64,000 nucleotides of DNA from DATFNI01 sp963712305 (GCA_963712305.1 CAVQHI010000001.1:1612001-1676000); one strand, 5' to 3'. Counted from the first letter of the stretch, positions 8,589 to 18,360 are shown. Notes: a model not told the origin generated them from the letters alone. A program made the numbers and translations.

Positions 8589-9989
8589 ATGATTCGATTT
8601 AGCAAATATTTCTTAGCAATCGCGATGATCCTCCTGGCAGTCAATGCCTGCGAGGATTATAACAAGCACGTTGTGGGTCCGTTTGATACCGGCTCAATTG
8701 ATGTAAGTACCTATATTTCCATAGGCAACAGCTTGGCAGCAGGCTATCAGAACGGTGCTCTTTACCAGGAAGGCGAAATGTATTCCTTCCCGAACCTTCT
8801 GGCGCGGCAGATGGGTGTCAAAAACTTTAAGCAACCGATGATTAATCCCGGCATCGGTTCAAGAATCGCTATCAAGCAATTCACCTCCGACCCCAGTAAT
8901 CCCGTGGTGGTTACCCAACAGTCACTTACGGGTACTCCAACGGTTGCAGAACCATATCAGAATCTGGGTGTCCCCGGGGCTATTCTTGCCGACTACCTTA
9001 ATGCCGATGCACAAACAGGTGGAATCAAAGCAAGAGCGCAGGCTAACCCGTTCTACGGAATCGTTCTTGGAAGCGCCGAACTCAGCAAACAGGTCCCCAG
9101 CATACAAAATGTCGTCGCAGCCCAAAACCCGACATTTGTTACATTCTGGCTTGGAAATAATGACGCTTTGGGTTACGTAACGAGCGGTGGAGTAACTCCA
9201 ATGAATACCGTTCCTGTTTTCACCCAGCTATATGGCGCCTCAATTAATTCTATCCTTGGGATCAATCAAACGGTGAAAATAGTTGCGGCTAATATTCCAA
9301 ATGTCGCCGACATACCATTTGCAACGACCGTGGGACCCATATTCAAGGCACAGTTGGAGGCCGCAAGCGTACCCGGGATTTATTACTTCAAGTCCCAGAC
9401 AAACGGTGGAGAACAGGCGGCTCAGCTGCTAACCAGCAGTATTGGCAATCCGGCACAGGCGCTTATCCTTTTGACTGCCCAAAATTATCTGCCATTAATT
9501 GGTCACCCGACTGGTAAATATTGGCGTGATATCGCAAAGCAGAAAGGAGTGCCCGTTTCAGCTATTATTCAGAGCTATGGTGGCGCTCTTGATACTACGA
9601 AACCATTTATTGTCGATCCGCGAAACCCGCTGCCAAACAGCCTTATACTGGATGGGGATGAAATTTCAAAGGCACAAGGTACCATCGAAGGATTCAATAG
9701 TGCTATGAATACCGTTGTTGGTAGCAGTGACCGGGTGGCGATGGTCGATATCAATGGGATCTTCAATACCATCGTAAACAATGGCAGTATTACAGAAGAC
9801 GGCATCACGCTTACACCAACTCTGGGCAGTCTTTTCAGCTTCGATGGCGTGCACCCCACGAATCGCGGATACGCTGTGGTTACCAATGAGATCATCAAAG
9901 TAATGAATGACTCGTTTGGAGCCAACATACAGCGTATCAATATCAAGTCAATTCCGGAAGGTTTTCCCCTGGCACCCGGTGCGAATTAA
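8589..9989 (+). CDS. SGNH/GDSL-family lipoprotein hydrolase
   Basis: A 466-residue secreted esterase or lipase-like protein. The start at 8589 gives a clean lipoprotein signal ending LLAVNAC, with lipidated Cys21. SGNH blocks: block I is GNSLAAG with nucleophile Ser48 (GDSL variant), block II Gly lies in GVPGAI, block III is WLGNNDALG with the oxyanion Asn, and block V is DGVHPTNRGYA with the catalytic Asp/His pair. Long GDSL lipoproteins of this shape are common next to FadL genes in Bacteroidota. Likely periplasmic or outer-membrane-attached, releasing acyl chains for import. The exact substrate is not visible. Confidence 0.9.
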   Translation: MIRFSKYFLAIAMILLAVNACEDYNKHVVGPFDTGSIDVSTYISIGNSLAAGYQNGALYQEGEMYSFPNLLARQMGVKNFKQPMINPGIGSRIAIKQFTSDPSNPVVVTQQSLTGTPTVAEPYQNLGVPGAILADYLNADAQTGGIKARAQANPFYGIVLGSAELSKQVPSIQNVVAAQNPTFVTFWLGNNDALGYVTSGGVTPMNTVPVFTQLYGASINSILGINQTVKIVAANIPNVADIPFATTVGPIFKAQLEAASVPGIYYFKSQTNGGEQAAQLLTSSIGNPAQALILLTAQNYLPLIGHPTGKYWRDIAKQKGVPVSAIIQSYGGALDTTKPFIVDPRNPLPNSLILDGDEISKAQGTIEGFNSAMNTVVGSSDRVAMVDINGIFNTIVNNGSITEDGITLTPTLGSLFSFDGVHPTNRGYAVVTNEIIKVMNDSFGANIQRINIKSIPEGFPLAPGAN

Positions 9990-10032
9990 CTTGTTGGTGA
10001 GTTTGAGTTTCTGTTTTATGTTAACAATATGC

Positions 10033-10064
10033 AAAGCAGGATACATTGATATCCTGCTTTTTTT
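10033..10064 (+). terminator. Rho-independent terminator after the FadL/esterase pair
   Basis: Perfect 11-bp stem AAAGCAGGATA (10033-10043) and TATCCTGCTTT (10050-10060), six-base loop CATTGA, followed by a T-run. It closes the FadL/esterase unit and insulates pyrF. Confidence 0.88.
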
Positions 10065-10125
10065 ATATTTGGCCTCTTGAACATGCAGCCTCGCTCGTCG
10101 GGGATCAACATCAGATAATAATTCA

Positions 10126-10962
10126 ATGCGATTTTCGGAAAAACTTCGCCAGGCCGTCAGGGATACAGAATCTCTCCTATGTGTAGGACTGGATCCGGTG
10201 CCAGACCGAATACCTGAATCCATCCGGTCGTCCTATTCGTCGGTTCCCAAACGGGTCTTCCATTTCTGCAGGGAGGTCATCGAAGCTACGATTCCCTTTG
10301 CCTGCGCATATAAACCCAACCTCGCTTTTTTCGAAGCACTGGGTCCAGACGGTATGGACATATTTCGTGAAGTGCGAGCTCAAATCCCCTATTCACGAAT
10401 CGTAATAGCTGATGCCAAACGCGGGGATATCGGTCATACAGCGCAACAATATTCGAAAGCTTTCTTCGAAGGATATGATGTCGACGCCATCACCCTGTCA
10501 CCCCTGATGGGATTCGAGACACTTGAAACCTTCCTTGAGGATTCAAAACGCGGGGTATACACTTTGACGCTAACCTCCAATCCCGGTTCTGAGGATTTCT
10601 TCAAAAAACCGTTTGACCAATATCCGATGATGAGCCATTATATCGCGCATCACTTATCGGAACTTCAAAAAAAATCAAACGGACATGTTGGCATGGTGGT
10701 CGGAGCAACCCAGGCAGATCTGCTGAAAGAGGTTATTGCCGGGCATCCGAGGGGCTCCCTGCTTATCCCTGGTCTTGGTGCGCAGGGTGGATCCGTAACT
10801 GAACTCATCGAAGCATTGAAAGACCACCCAGGAGTCCCCGTCGTCTCAGTAAGCCGGAGCATCATCTATGCAGGCAAAGGCGACGATTGGGATGAACAGG
10901 TAGCTGAGAAAGCCCGACATTACAAAAAAATACTCAATCCGCTTACAAATAAATATGTCTAA
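10126..10962 (+). CDS. pyrF: Orotidine 5'-phosphate decarboxylase (type 2)
   Basis: A 278-residue TIM-barrel enzyme that decarboxylates OMP to UMP, the last step of de novo pyrimidine synthesis. The length and LLCVGLDPVPDRIP opening fit the longer type 2 (PyrF/UraA-like) family. The catalytic DxKxxDIG motif is present as D96, K98, D101 (DAKRGDIGHT). KPNLAFFEALG and the phosphate loop near PGLGAQGG are also conserved. The 3' end overlaps rnhA by 8 bp, so the two are cotranscribed. No pyrimidine attenuator was seen. Confidence 0.96.
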   Translation: MRFSEKLRQAVRDTESLLCVGLDPVPDRIPESIRSSYSSVPKRVFHFCREVIEATIPFACAYKPNLAFFEALGPDGMDIFREVRAQIPYSRIVIADAKRGDIGHTAQQYSKAFFEGYDVDAITLSPLMGFETLETFLEDSKRGVYTLTLTSNPGSEDFFKKPFDQYPMMSHYIAHHLSELQKKSNGHVGMVVGATQADLLKEVIAGHPRGSLLIPGLGAQGGSVTELIEALKDHPGVPVVSVSRSIIYAGKGDDWDEQVAEKARHYKKILNPLTNKYV

Positions 10963-11395
10963 ATCCGAAGTCATCATATACACAGACGGCGCATGCAGCG
11001 GAAATCCCGGACCAGGTGGCTGGGCTGCCTACCTTGAATTCAATGGGAAGACGAAGACCATCAGTGGAGGCGAGGCCGGGACAACAAACAACCGTATGGA
11101 ACTGACGGCGGCCATCATGGCATTGAAAGCCCTAAAACGCCCCTGCCGCGCTATCATTCACAGCGATAGTGCCCTGTTGGTTAATGCATTCACCAAGGGA
11201 TGGATTGAAAACTGGCAGCGAAAAGGCTGGAAAAAAGCTGATAAAAAACCAGTCGAAAACCAGGACCTCTGGAAAGAATTGCTTGCTGCCAAGAATAGTC
11301 ATGATGTCGCCTGGCAAAAAGTAAAAGGACACGCTGACAATGAAATCAATAACCTGGTCGATGAGCTTGCCGTAGCCGAATCAAAGAAGTTTTGA
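10955..11395 (+). CDS. rnhA: Ribonuclease HI
   Basis: A 146-residue RNase H fold that cleaves the RNA strand of RNA-DNA hybrids in the cytosol. All four carboxylates are in place: D11 (YTDGACSGNPG), E49 (NNRMELTA), D71 (HSDSALL) and D136 (LVDELAV); H126 lies in VKGHADNE. A basic KGWKKADKKPV handle is present, as in E. coli-type RNase HI. The start overlaps the end of pyrF, consistent with an operon. Confidence 0.96.
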   Translation: MSKSEVIIYTDGACSGNPGPGGWAAYLEFNGKTKTISGGEAGTTNNRMELTAAIMALKALKRPCRAIIHSDSALLVNAFTKGWIENWQRKGWKKADKKPVENQDLWKELLAAKNSHDVAWQKVKGHADNEINNLVDELAVAESKKF

Positions 11396-11684
11396 CTGAT
11401 TAATTATGAATTTTGAGTCCTTTTCAGATAAGTAAACTGCTCAGATATTTTTTTTATTGCAAAGCTGGTTGCAATTTTTTATTAATCAAAACTCTTGTGT
11501 ATTGCCTTGCAAGAAGATACAGCTATCACACATAAGCCTCTTAACATCCCGTTCATTTGTGAATAAAAATTAATTATTTATAGCTTGTATATGCAACTAT
11601 ATTCTTAATAAGTTATTAGTTGAAAGTTGCCTACACACAAGTCAATGTAGCTCATATCTTTTCGTTTCTTTAAAGGGGGAACAG

Positions 11685-13796
11685 ATGAATCGTTGGATTT
11701 GCTTTGCTGTTCTCGGTGTCGCCATCCTGATTTCTTGTGATAAAAATCCGGGTTCACCTCAGTCTGGGGATCTCGAGGGACTTGTCACCGACAAAACTTC
11801 AACAACCCCTTTAGAAGGGGCTATTGTCACTATTGATAATCTGAGCGATACCACTGGAGCCGATGGTAAGTACCTATTCCCGGGTATTCAAAAAGGTGCG
11901 TATTTATTACATGCGACAGCCAATGGATATCTGGAATATTCAGACACTCTAAAAGTCGGCAAGGGGTACAATTATTTTCCAATTGGATTAAACCGGATCC
12001 CTGTAATTAAGAATGGAACACTGTCTGGCGAGGTTCACGAGACCGGTACCAGCAATCCTGTGCCGGGAGTATTAATTGAAATTGAAAGTAAAAAAGACAC
12101 GACGGATCAGGAAGGGAAATATAAGATCGACAGTCTAACGACCGGTTCGTTCATCGTAACTGCAACAGCAACGGGATATGCCAGTTACAGCCACGATGTT
12201 ACCATAAATTCCGGTGATAATAGCTTTAATATCGAAGTTAACAAGGAGAACGTGGGCTCATTATCAGGAATCGTCTCTGAATCTGGTTCAGGTACACCGG
12301 TAACGAAAGCGATTGTCGAAATCGAAAATAAAAAAGACACTACTGGTCAGGATGGCAAGTTTTCTTTTGACCAAATAGATACTGGTTCTTACATCATCAG
12401 TGTCAGTGCTGTCAACTATGACAAGACAAATCAGCCCATCACTATTGTAAAGGGGCAAAATAACATCAATGTTACGCTTGTAGCTATTGGTTCTCTGTCG
12501 GGTACTGTCACCGAAGAAGGGACGAATAAAAAGCTTGCCGGTGTCTTAGTCCAGATAAATGATAAAACAACGAATACGGGACAAAATGGCAGTTATACGT
12601 TATCTGATATCCCAGTCGGAACTTACAATCTTACAGCCAAGCTCGATCTTTACAACGATTTCTCAAAATCACTTAACATCAAAAAGGGCAGTAACAAACT
12701 GGATTTTCAGCTGACTCCCAAGCAACTATATACCAATATCCATGGAAACGTAACAAATGGCGCTGCGGCACCTGTCCAGGGAGCACTAGTCGAACTTGCA
12801 GGGAATCAGCAGTTAACACCTGCTAACGGCTTCTATCAGTTTCCATCGGTACCACAGGGTTCATATAAAATCACGGTAACAAAAGACGGGTATAATGATT
12901 ACAACAAAAATATCACATTGAATTCACCGGATTACCGGTATGATATCCTAATGTCCATGAAAACGATATCTCCTCCGGTTATCACAGACATTGAAAATAC
13001 CACATCAAATAACATTATTCTGAATTGGAACCCGCTGAGTAATACGAACTTATCTGGATACAACATCTACAATACCACCGACACCACAAATGCTGTAAAC
13101 AGTTCACTTATCGACGCTTCTTCTAACAGTTATCAGATTACAAGTGCTTTACCGGGCATCTATTCCTTCCGGATGGGTTCGGTTAATGCAGAAGGAAAAA
13201 CAGGCGCAAAAAGCGCACCTTCAGATACCGTTTTTGTATATCAGAAAATGAACGGTGATGACTTCGAAAGCAGACGGCTCGATCCGTCAATTTGGGTTGA
13301 TAACAATTTCGACTACACCATTATCTCTGATTCAAAGTACGTGATTGACGGTAACTATTCACTGATGTATATGGGGGGCAAGAAAAACATCTTCCTTTCT
13401 AACACTATCATTCCGGCACTGAACAAATACACCGCTGTTGCAAAAGTCAAGATGCTGGCTGCCGAGTCCACGTTCTCTATGGAGATAACAAATGATCAGA
13501 CTACCGGAACGAGACCGATCGTCTGGATTGAAGTGGACAGCAACGGAGATGTGAACATCGGTTACAAGGATAATGTCAGCGCCGCTCTATATCCCTATAA
13601 ATCTTATGGCTCCTATGCCGGACAAGTATTCAAGGTGGGCCTTTTTGTGGACACAGTGAATAAGAAATTCAGCATTATGGTCAATGATAAAGCCATTTAC
13701 ACGGCGAACTATACACGTGATAATTTGAGTACCCTATCCATGTATTTCAACGGCAGACAAATAATTGACGATGTTGAAATTGGCAGCTTTCAGTAA
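11685..13796 (+). CDS. Lipoprotein with five carboxypeptidase-regulatory-like repeats and a FnIII domain
   Basis: A 703-residue lipoprotein (lipobox LISC, Cys near 19; AAGGGGG ribosome site just upstream). About 28-425 holds five tandem beta-sandwich repeats of about 80 residues of the CarboxypepD_reg-like type. Each follows the scheme G.L.G.V.E.G....P..GA.V.I......T...G.Y....I..G.Y...... A fibronectin type III-like domain follows at about 430-520, ending in SAPSDTVFV, then a C-terminal jelly-roll-like domain of about 180 residues. There is no enzymatic motif. It probably displays adhesive or structural beta-domains on the outer membrane. The neighbouring repeats 2 and 3 are the most alike (IEIESKKDTT, VEIENKKDTT), suggesting duplication. 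Confidence 0.85.
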   Translation: MNRWICFAVLGVAILISCDKNPGSPQSGDLEGLVTDKTSTTPLEGAIVTIDNLSDTTGADGKYLFPGIQKGAYLLHATANGYLEYSDTLKVGKGYNYFPIGLNRIPVIKNGTLSGEVHETGTSNPVPGVLIEIESKKDTTDQEGKYKIDSLTTGSFIVTATATGYASYSHDVTINSGDNSFNIEVNKENVGSLSGIVSESGSGTPVTKAIVEIENKKDTTGQDGKFSFDQIDTGSYIISVSAVNYDKTNQPITIVKGQNNINVTLVAIGSLSGTVTEEGTNKKLAGVLVQINDKTTNTGQNGSYTLSDIPVGTYNLTAKLDLYNDFSKSLNIKKGSNKLDFQLTPKQLYTNIHGNVTNGAAAPVQGALVELAGNQQLTPANGFYQFPSVPQGSYKITVTKDGYNDYNKNITLNSPDYRYDILMSMKTISPPVITDIENTTSNNIILNWNPLSNTNLSGYNIYNTTDTTNAVNSSLIDASSNSYQITSALPGIYSFRMGSVNAEGKTGAKSAPSDTVFVYQKMNGDDFESRRLDPSIWVDNNFDYTIISDSKYVIDGNYSLMYMGGKKNIFLSNTIIPALNKYTAVAKVKMLAAESTFSMEITNDQTTGTRPIVWIEVDSNGDVNIGYKDNVSAALYPYKSYGSYAGQVFKVGLFVDTVNKKFSIMVNDKAIYTANYTRDNLSTLSMYFNGRQIIDDVEIGSFQ

Positions 13797-13854
13797 ATAG
13801 AATTGTTATTGTTCAATTTTGAATTAGGTAAACACTCAATACTTAACACTACAC

Positions 13855-14853
13855 TCAAAGACTTGCGAAAGGCTTAAGACCTACCGTATCCCATTCCCGG
13901 AGGTGTGATTTCAGGTATCCTGTGACGGCAATCATAGCCGCATTATCAGTGCAATAGACAAGCTTGGGTATCTTGAGTGACAGATTTAATCGATCAGCTA
14001 AAGCCTCAATTTTGCTACGCAGTACAGAATTAGCTGCCACTCCTCCGGCCAGTAAAATCTGGTGAACACCAGTCTCTCGTATAGCACGTTCGAGTTTAAT
14101 AACCAACACTTCGGTAATTGCTTCTGTCACGCTTGCGCTGAGATCGGCCTGATGATCATTCAAAAAAGCTGTTCGTTTATCTTCCGGAATGTTCTGCAGG
14201 TAGTACAACACGGATGTCTTCAATCCTGAAAAGCTAAAATCAAGACCTTCGTGCAACAACGCCTTAGGGAAATCATGGAAAGAAGGATCACCGTCTCTAC
14301 TCAACCGATCCATCACCGGTCCGGCTGGATAAGGCAATCCCATAATTTTGCCAATCTTGTCGAAAGCCTCACCTGCGGCATCATCCCGCGTCTGTCCAAT
14401 AATTTTGTGTGAGAATGGCTCTTCCACGTACACGATCTGCGTGTGACCACCCGAAACGATCAGTCCGATGAACGGGAACTCCGGTTCCGGACCTTCAATG
14501 AAATTGGCATAAAGATGAGCGTCGATATGATTGATCCCGATGATCGGCTTGTCGTGCGCGATAGCTAAACCCTTTGCAAAGCTGATGCCCACCAGCAGAG
14601 CTCCCATCAAACCAGGACCCTGCGTGACTGCAATGCCATCGATGTCATCCATCGTCATATCTGCTTCGGCAAGAGCTTGTTGAACCGTAGACCAGATTGT
14701 CTTTTGATGCGCCCGTGAAGCGAGCTCAGGTACAACGCCGCCATACTGCCCATGAATTGTCTGCGAGGCAATGATATTAGAGTGCAATCCACGATCAGAA
14801 TAGACCGCAGCTGCCGTTTCATCACAAGAAGATTCAATGCCGAGAATGGTCAT
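13855..14853 (-). CDS. tsaD: tRNA N6-adenosine threonylcarbamoyltransferase
   Basis: A 332-residue TsaD/Kae1/Qri7 family protein, which transfers threonylcarbamoyl to A37 of ANN-decoding tRNAs together with TsaB and TsaE. It opens with ILGIESSCDETAAAV. The metal ligands H109 and H113 lie in NHIDAHLYANF; GGHTQIVYV and the late YCTDNAAMIA Asp motif are present. The length is normal. It is transcribed away from kup and no tsaB or tsaE is nearby. Confidence 0.96.
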   Translation of the reverse strand: MTILGIESSCDETAAAVYSDRGLHSNIIASQTIHGQYGGVVPELASRAHQKTIWSTVQQALAEADMTMDDIDGIAVTQGPGLMGALLVGISFAKGLAIAHDKPIIGINHIDAHLYANFIEGPEPEFPFIGLIVSGGHTQIVYVEEPFSHKIIGQTRDDAAGEAFDKIGKIMGLPYPAGPVMDRLSRDGDPSFHDFPKALLHEGLDFSFSGLKTSVLYYLQNIPEDKRTAFLNDHQADLSASVTEAITEVLVIKLERAIRETGVHQILLAGGVAANSVLRSKIEALADRLNLSLKIPKLVYCTDNAAMIAVTGYLKSHLREWDTVGLKPFASL

Positions 14854-15151
14854 GGTTCACATCTGTATTAGCAATTCAGCCAAAAGATACGGATTAACGT
14901 TCAGGAATGGCATTTACATATTGCCGGCTTATCAAATTCCTTCTATTTAACTTCCTTATACTCTGAAGTCAATTGACTTATGAACGAGCTGCATTGTTTC
15001 TGTGTTCGTCAGATTGATCATGTTACCAGGAGCCTGAGATTTTATTTAGATAGTTGACGATATTCAAAAAATTGCGAACGAATGGCTAACCCATTCTCTG
15101 AAAAGCATATGAACATTTTAGCCAGCCCCATTTATTCAAACTAGTACCTTA

Positions 15152-17116
15152 ATGGACAAAGAACAGACACAGCCGGAAGAAAAAAACGGACAAGAACAGA
15201 TAATATCGGAACAACCCGACAGTCTGGAGGGACAACCATCTCATAAAGAAGAAGCTTCCGGGAAAAAACTATTGCTACTCGGACTCACGGCGTTGGGTAT
15301 TGTCTTTGGAGATATTGGTACCAGCCCCCTTTATGCGTTTCGTTTTGCTTTTTCGGAAAGCAGCAAAATAACACGCACGCCTGAAAACATACTGGGTATC
15401 CTTTCGCTCATATTCTGGGCTTTGACAATTGTTATATCTGTAAAATATCTGATTTACGTCATGCAGGCCGACAATGAAGGCGAAGGCGGGATTCTCGCCC
15501 TGATGGCACTGCTCGTACCTTCTGAAAAACGAAAAAAGCGCTGGTTTATCGTAGCTCTCGGGGTCTTCGGTGCAGCCTTGTTATACGGCGACGGCATGAT
15601 TACTCCTGCCATCTCTGTTCTCAGCGCAATCGAAGGGTTACAGGTTGCCACAACGACATTTGATCACTATATCGTCCCTATTACGGTTGCCATTCTCATC
15701 GTCCTTTTCCTCCTTCAAAAACGCGGAACACAGGGGATCGGATCAATCTTCGGACCAGTCATGCTCGTCTGGTTTACTTCAATAGCCGCACTCGGTATTG
15801 GCGGAATCGTCAGGGCTCCACAGGTGCTCAGGGCTCTTAATCCATGGCATGCCCTGGATTTTTTCTTTCGTAACGGCTTGATTGGGTTCCTGGTCCTTGG
15901 GGCAGTTTTCCTTGTTGTTACCGGCGGGGAGGCACTCTATGCTGATATGGGGCATTTCGGCAGCCGGCCTATTCGCACGGCATGGTTTTCGCTTGTCTTC
16001 CCATCCCTGCTGCTCAACTACTTCGGACAAGGTGCATTGTTGCTCAGCAGCTCGCAAAAAGTCGTCCAGCCTTTCTATGCACTGGCTCCACACTGGGCAC
16101 TTTACCCGTTAGTCATCCTGGCTACTTTTGCTACAATCATCGCATCACAGGCTGTCATATCCGGAGCGTTCTCTCTGACAAGACAGGCCGCTTTATTGGG
16201 AGAATTTCCGCGAATTCGCATTGTCCAGACCTCAAGCACCGAGATAGGCCAGATCTATATCCCTGTCGTCAACTGGATTTTAATGATTGCCACAATCGGA
16301 CTGGTTGTCAGTTTCAGAAAATCAGATAATCTGGCAGCTGCGTATGGTGTTGCTGTCACAACGACGATGGTTATCACGACTATTCTTGCTTTCATTCTTA
16401 CCCGTGAAAAATGGGGTTGGAACCTGGCTGCATCGCTATCGATAACCATCGGGTTCCTGATCATCGATCTGGCTTTCTTTATCGCCAACATGACGAAAGT
16501 TGCCCAAGGCGGTTGGTTCCCGCTTCTCGTTGGCGCTGCTATCTTTACTCTGATGTCAACCTGGCGCCGCGGCAGACAAATTCTCGCTGAGAACAAACCT
16601 GATGATTCGTTACCGCTTGACGAATTTCTGAAAGAATTTGCGGACGATCCGCCCGTCAGAGTCCGGGGTACAGCCATATTTCTCACTGGCCATTCAAAAG
16701 GGACACCGCCTCTCCTCCGCTATCACCTGGAACATAATCAGGCGCTGCACGAGAGGGTGTTGCTGGTAACGGTCATCATTAAAGATGTACCAAAAGTGTG
16801 GCCTTCTCAACGGTTGAAAATTGACGAGATGGCAGAGGGATTCTACCGGGTAAATATCTCTTACGGTTTCATGGAAAATCCGGACGTGCCCAAAGCGTTA
16901 AGTGGCAGCCGTCAATTCCATTTCGATGAGGAATCGAATGTGATTACCTATTACATCGGCAGACAGATATTAGTGCCCAGCGAAGAAAAACCAAGAATGG
17001 CACGGTGGCGTGAAGAAATCTTCGCTTTCCTTGCAAGGAATTCTGCGCTTACAACCACATTTTATGAATTGCCTACCGACCAAGTGGTCGAACTAGGAAT
17101 CCACGTGAGGATATAG
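15152..17116 (+). CDS. kup: KUP-family potassium transporter
   Basis: A 654-residue low-affinity K+ uptake protein (KUP/HAK/KT). A 30-residue acidic, charged N-tail precedes the hallmark GIVFGDIGTSPLYAFR. Around 12 membrane helices fill residues 40-455, including YGDGMITPAISVLSA and GGEALYADMGHFG. The cytosolic C-terminal domain runs about 500-654 and ends VELGIHVRI, as in the family, so it appears complete. The 298-base gap before it is shared with the divergent tsaD and holds no recognisable RNA element. Confidence 0.95.
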   Translation: MDKEQTQPEEKNGQEQIISEQPDSLEGQPSHKEEASGKKLLLLGLTALGIVFGDIGTSPLYAFRFAFSESSKITRTPENILGILSLIFWALTIVISVKYLIYVMQADNEGEGGILALMALLVPSEKRKKRWFIVALGVFGAALLYGDGMITPAISVLSAIEGLQVATTTFDHYIVPITVAILIVLFLLQKRGTQGIGSIFGPVMLVWFTSIAALGIGGIVRAPQVLRALNPWHALDFFFRNGLIGFLVLGAVFLVVTGGEALYADMGHFGSRPIRTAWFSLVFPSLLLNYFGQGALLLSSSQKVVQPFYALAPHWALYPLVILATFATIIASQAVISGAFSLTRQAALLGEFPRIRIVQTSSTEIGQIYIPVVNWILMIATIGLVVSFRKSDNLAAAYGVAVTTTMVITTILAFILTREKWGWNLAASLSITIGFLIIDLAFFIANMTKVAQGGWFPLLVGAAIFTLMSTWRRGRQILAENKPDDSLPLDEFLKEFADDPPVRVRGTAIFLTGHSKGTPPLLRYHLEHNQALHERVLLVTVIIKDVPKVWPSQRLKIDEMAEGFYRVNISYGFMENPDVPKALSGSRQFHFDEESNVITYYIGRQILVPSEEKPRMARWREEIFAFLARNSALTTTFYELPTDQVVELGIHVRI

Positions 17117-17553
17117 GCATTACTTCCCACTTTTCTATCTGGAGCATGATCGCCGCACCTCTGATTTCCGGGAATGATCTTCGAAGCATGTCTAAAGAAA
17201 CGTTGAACATCCTGACCAACAAGGATGTCATCGCTGTCGACCAGGATTCTCTGGGAGTTCAGGGATTGAAGTTTTTTGCCAAAGACAGCCCCGAAGTCTG
17301 GTTTAACCCCCTTGAACAAGGCGACTGGGCAATGTGTGTCCTCAATCGCTGTCTTTCATCGCAAAAGGTTATATTTAACTGGAAAACTGAAGCAGTGTCA
17401 GATAGCGTGTCTGGCAGAAATACCGAATTTACCAACACGGTATATCGTCTGAAGGATCTCTGGACTAAGAAGGACCTGGGGACCACAAATAATGCGTTAA
17501 ACCGAACAGTGCCCGGTCGCGACTTGTTGATGATGAGGCTCAGTAAAATGTAA
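17117..17553 (+). pseudogene. C-terminal remnant of a GH27 alpha-galactosidase
   Basis: The frame reads SHFSIWSMIAAPLISGNDLR, then LTNKDVIAVDQDSLGVQG. This is the signature C-terminal half of the GH27 barrel (AAPL..GNDLR...EVIAVDQD.LG.QG) followed by the beta-sandwich tail. Homology begins immediately after the kup stop codon. The N-terminal two thirds, with the catalytic Asp of the YLKYD motif, the second catalytic Asp and the signal peptide, are missing. No ribosome site precedes the first ATG (17146). A non-functional deletion remnant is by far the best reading. Confidence 0.82.
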
Positions 17554-17568
17554 CATCCAAAGATACTC

Positions 17569-18327
17569 ATGTGGAATAGCGTACGATCAGCCGCTATCTG
17601 GACGGCTACTATATTTTTGATCATTGTTTGGCTGCCTTTTCTAGCCCTCATCCGGTTGTTCGACCGCGATCCCGTTCATTACCGGACGGGCCGCTGGTTT
17701 CGGCGCCTGGGCAAGTCGATGACGCGTATCAACCCGTTATGGGAACTCGATATCAGCGGATATATGCTCAGTGAACCACACCGTCCGCTCGTCATCGTGT
17801 GTAACCACCAGTCGATGGCCGATATTCCGCTGATCTCCAATCTGCCGTGGGAGATGAAATGGCTTGCCAAAATAGAGCTATTCAAAGTTCCCTTCGTTGG
17901 GTGGATGATGAGAATGGCTGGCGATATTCCTGTTGATCGGCAAGTCAAAGAACGCAGACGCGATGCTGTTGTTCAGGCTTACTCTTATCTCAAGCAAGAT
18001 TGTCCTGTCATGTTCTTCCCTGAAGGTACGCGGACACGAGATGGCCGAATACATCGTTTTTCCGATGGTGCTTTTCTGCTGGCTATTAAGACTGGGGCCC
18101 CGGTCCTGCCGCTTGCCATAGATGGTTCGCGTGAATGCCTGCCGAAAAACAGCTGGCGCTTTGGAGGACTTAACAATATCCGCCTTAAAGTAATGGAACC
18201 GGTCGATACGAAAGGTCTGACAAAAAAAGATATCCCGGAACTTCGTGATCGAATCAGGGGCATGATCATCGATCAGTTGGCTGAATGGCAGGGGGTGGAA
18301 GCCGGGCAGATTGACGGATTGAGGTAA
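17569..18327 (+). CDS. plsC: 1-acyl-sn-glycerol-3-phosphate acyltransferase
   Basis: A 252-residue membrane-bound PlsC/LPLAT family acyltransferase that makes phosphatidic acid. An N-terminal membrane helix covers about 8-30. Catalytic block I HX4D is CNHQSMAD (H80, D85). Block III FPEGTRTRDGRI and block IV VLPLAIDGS are present. The stop is followed by a small hairpin. It begins 15 bp after the alpha-galactosidase remnant and may be read from the kup promoter. Confidence 0.93.
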   Translation: MWNSVRSAAIWTATIFLIIVWLPFLALIRLFDRDPVHYRTGRWFRRLGKSMTRINPLWELDISGYMLSEPHRPLVIVCNHQSMADIPLISNLPWEMKWLAKIELFKVPFVGWMMRMAGDIPVDRQVKERRRDAVVQAYSYLKQDCPVMFFPEGTRTRDGRIHRFSDGAFLLAIKTGAPVLPLAIDGSRECLPKNSWRFGGLNNIRLKVMEPVDTKGLTKKDIPELRDRIRGMIIDQLAEWQGVEAGQIDGLR

Positions 18328-18330
18328 CCT

Positions 18331-18360
18331 CTGTCCCAGCCTCCCGATTCATCGGGACAG
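18331..18360 (+). terminator. Hairpin after plsC
   Basis: CTGTCCC (18331-18337) pairs with GGGACAG (18354-18360), and an inner CCCGAT/ATCGGG stem (18343-18356) is an alternative. No U-run follows, so it may be a decayed repeat rather than a terminator. Confidence 0.4.

Noticed and set aside
15779..16686. Several open frames on both strands inside kup
   Set aside because: Alternate-frame shadows of hydrophobic codons in a well-supported transporter gene.
17146..17553. The alpha-galactosidase fragment as a working 135-residue gene
   Set aside because: It lacks the catalytic half of the barrel and a ribosome site; it is a remnant.
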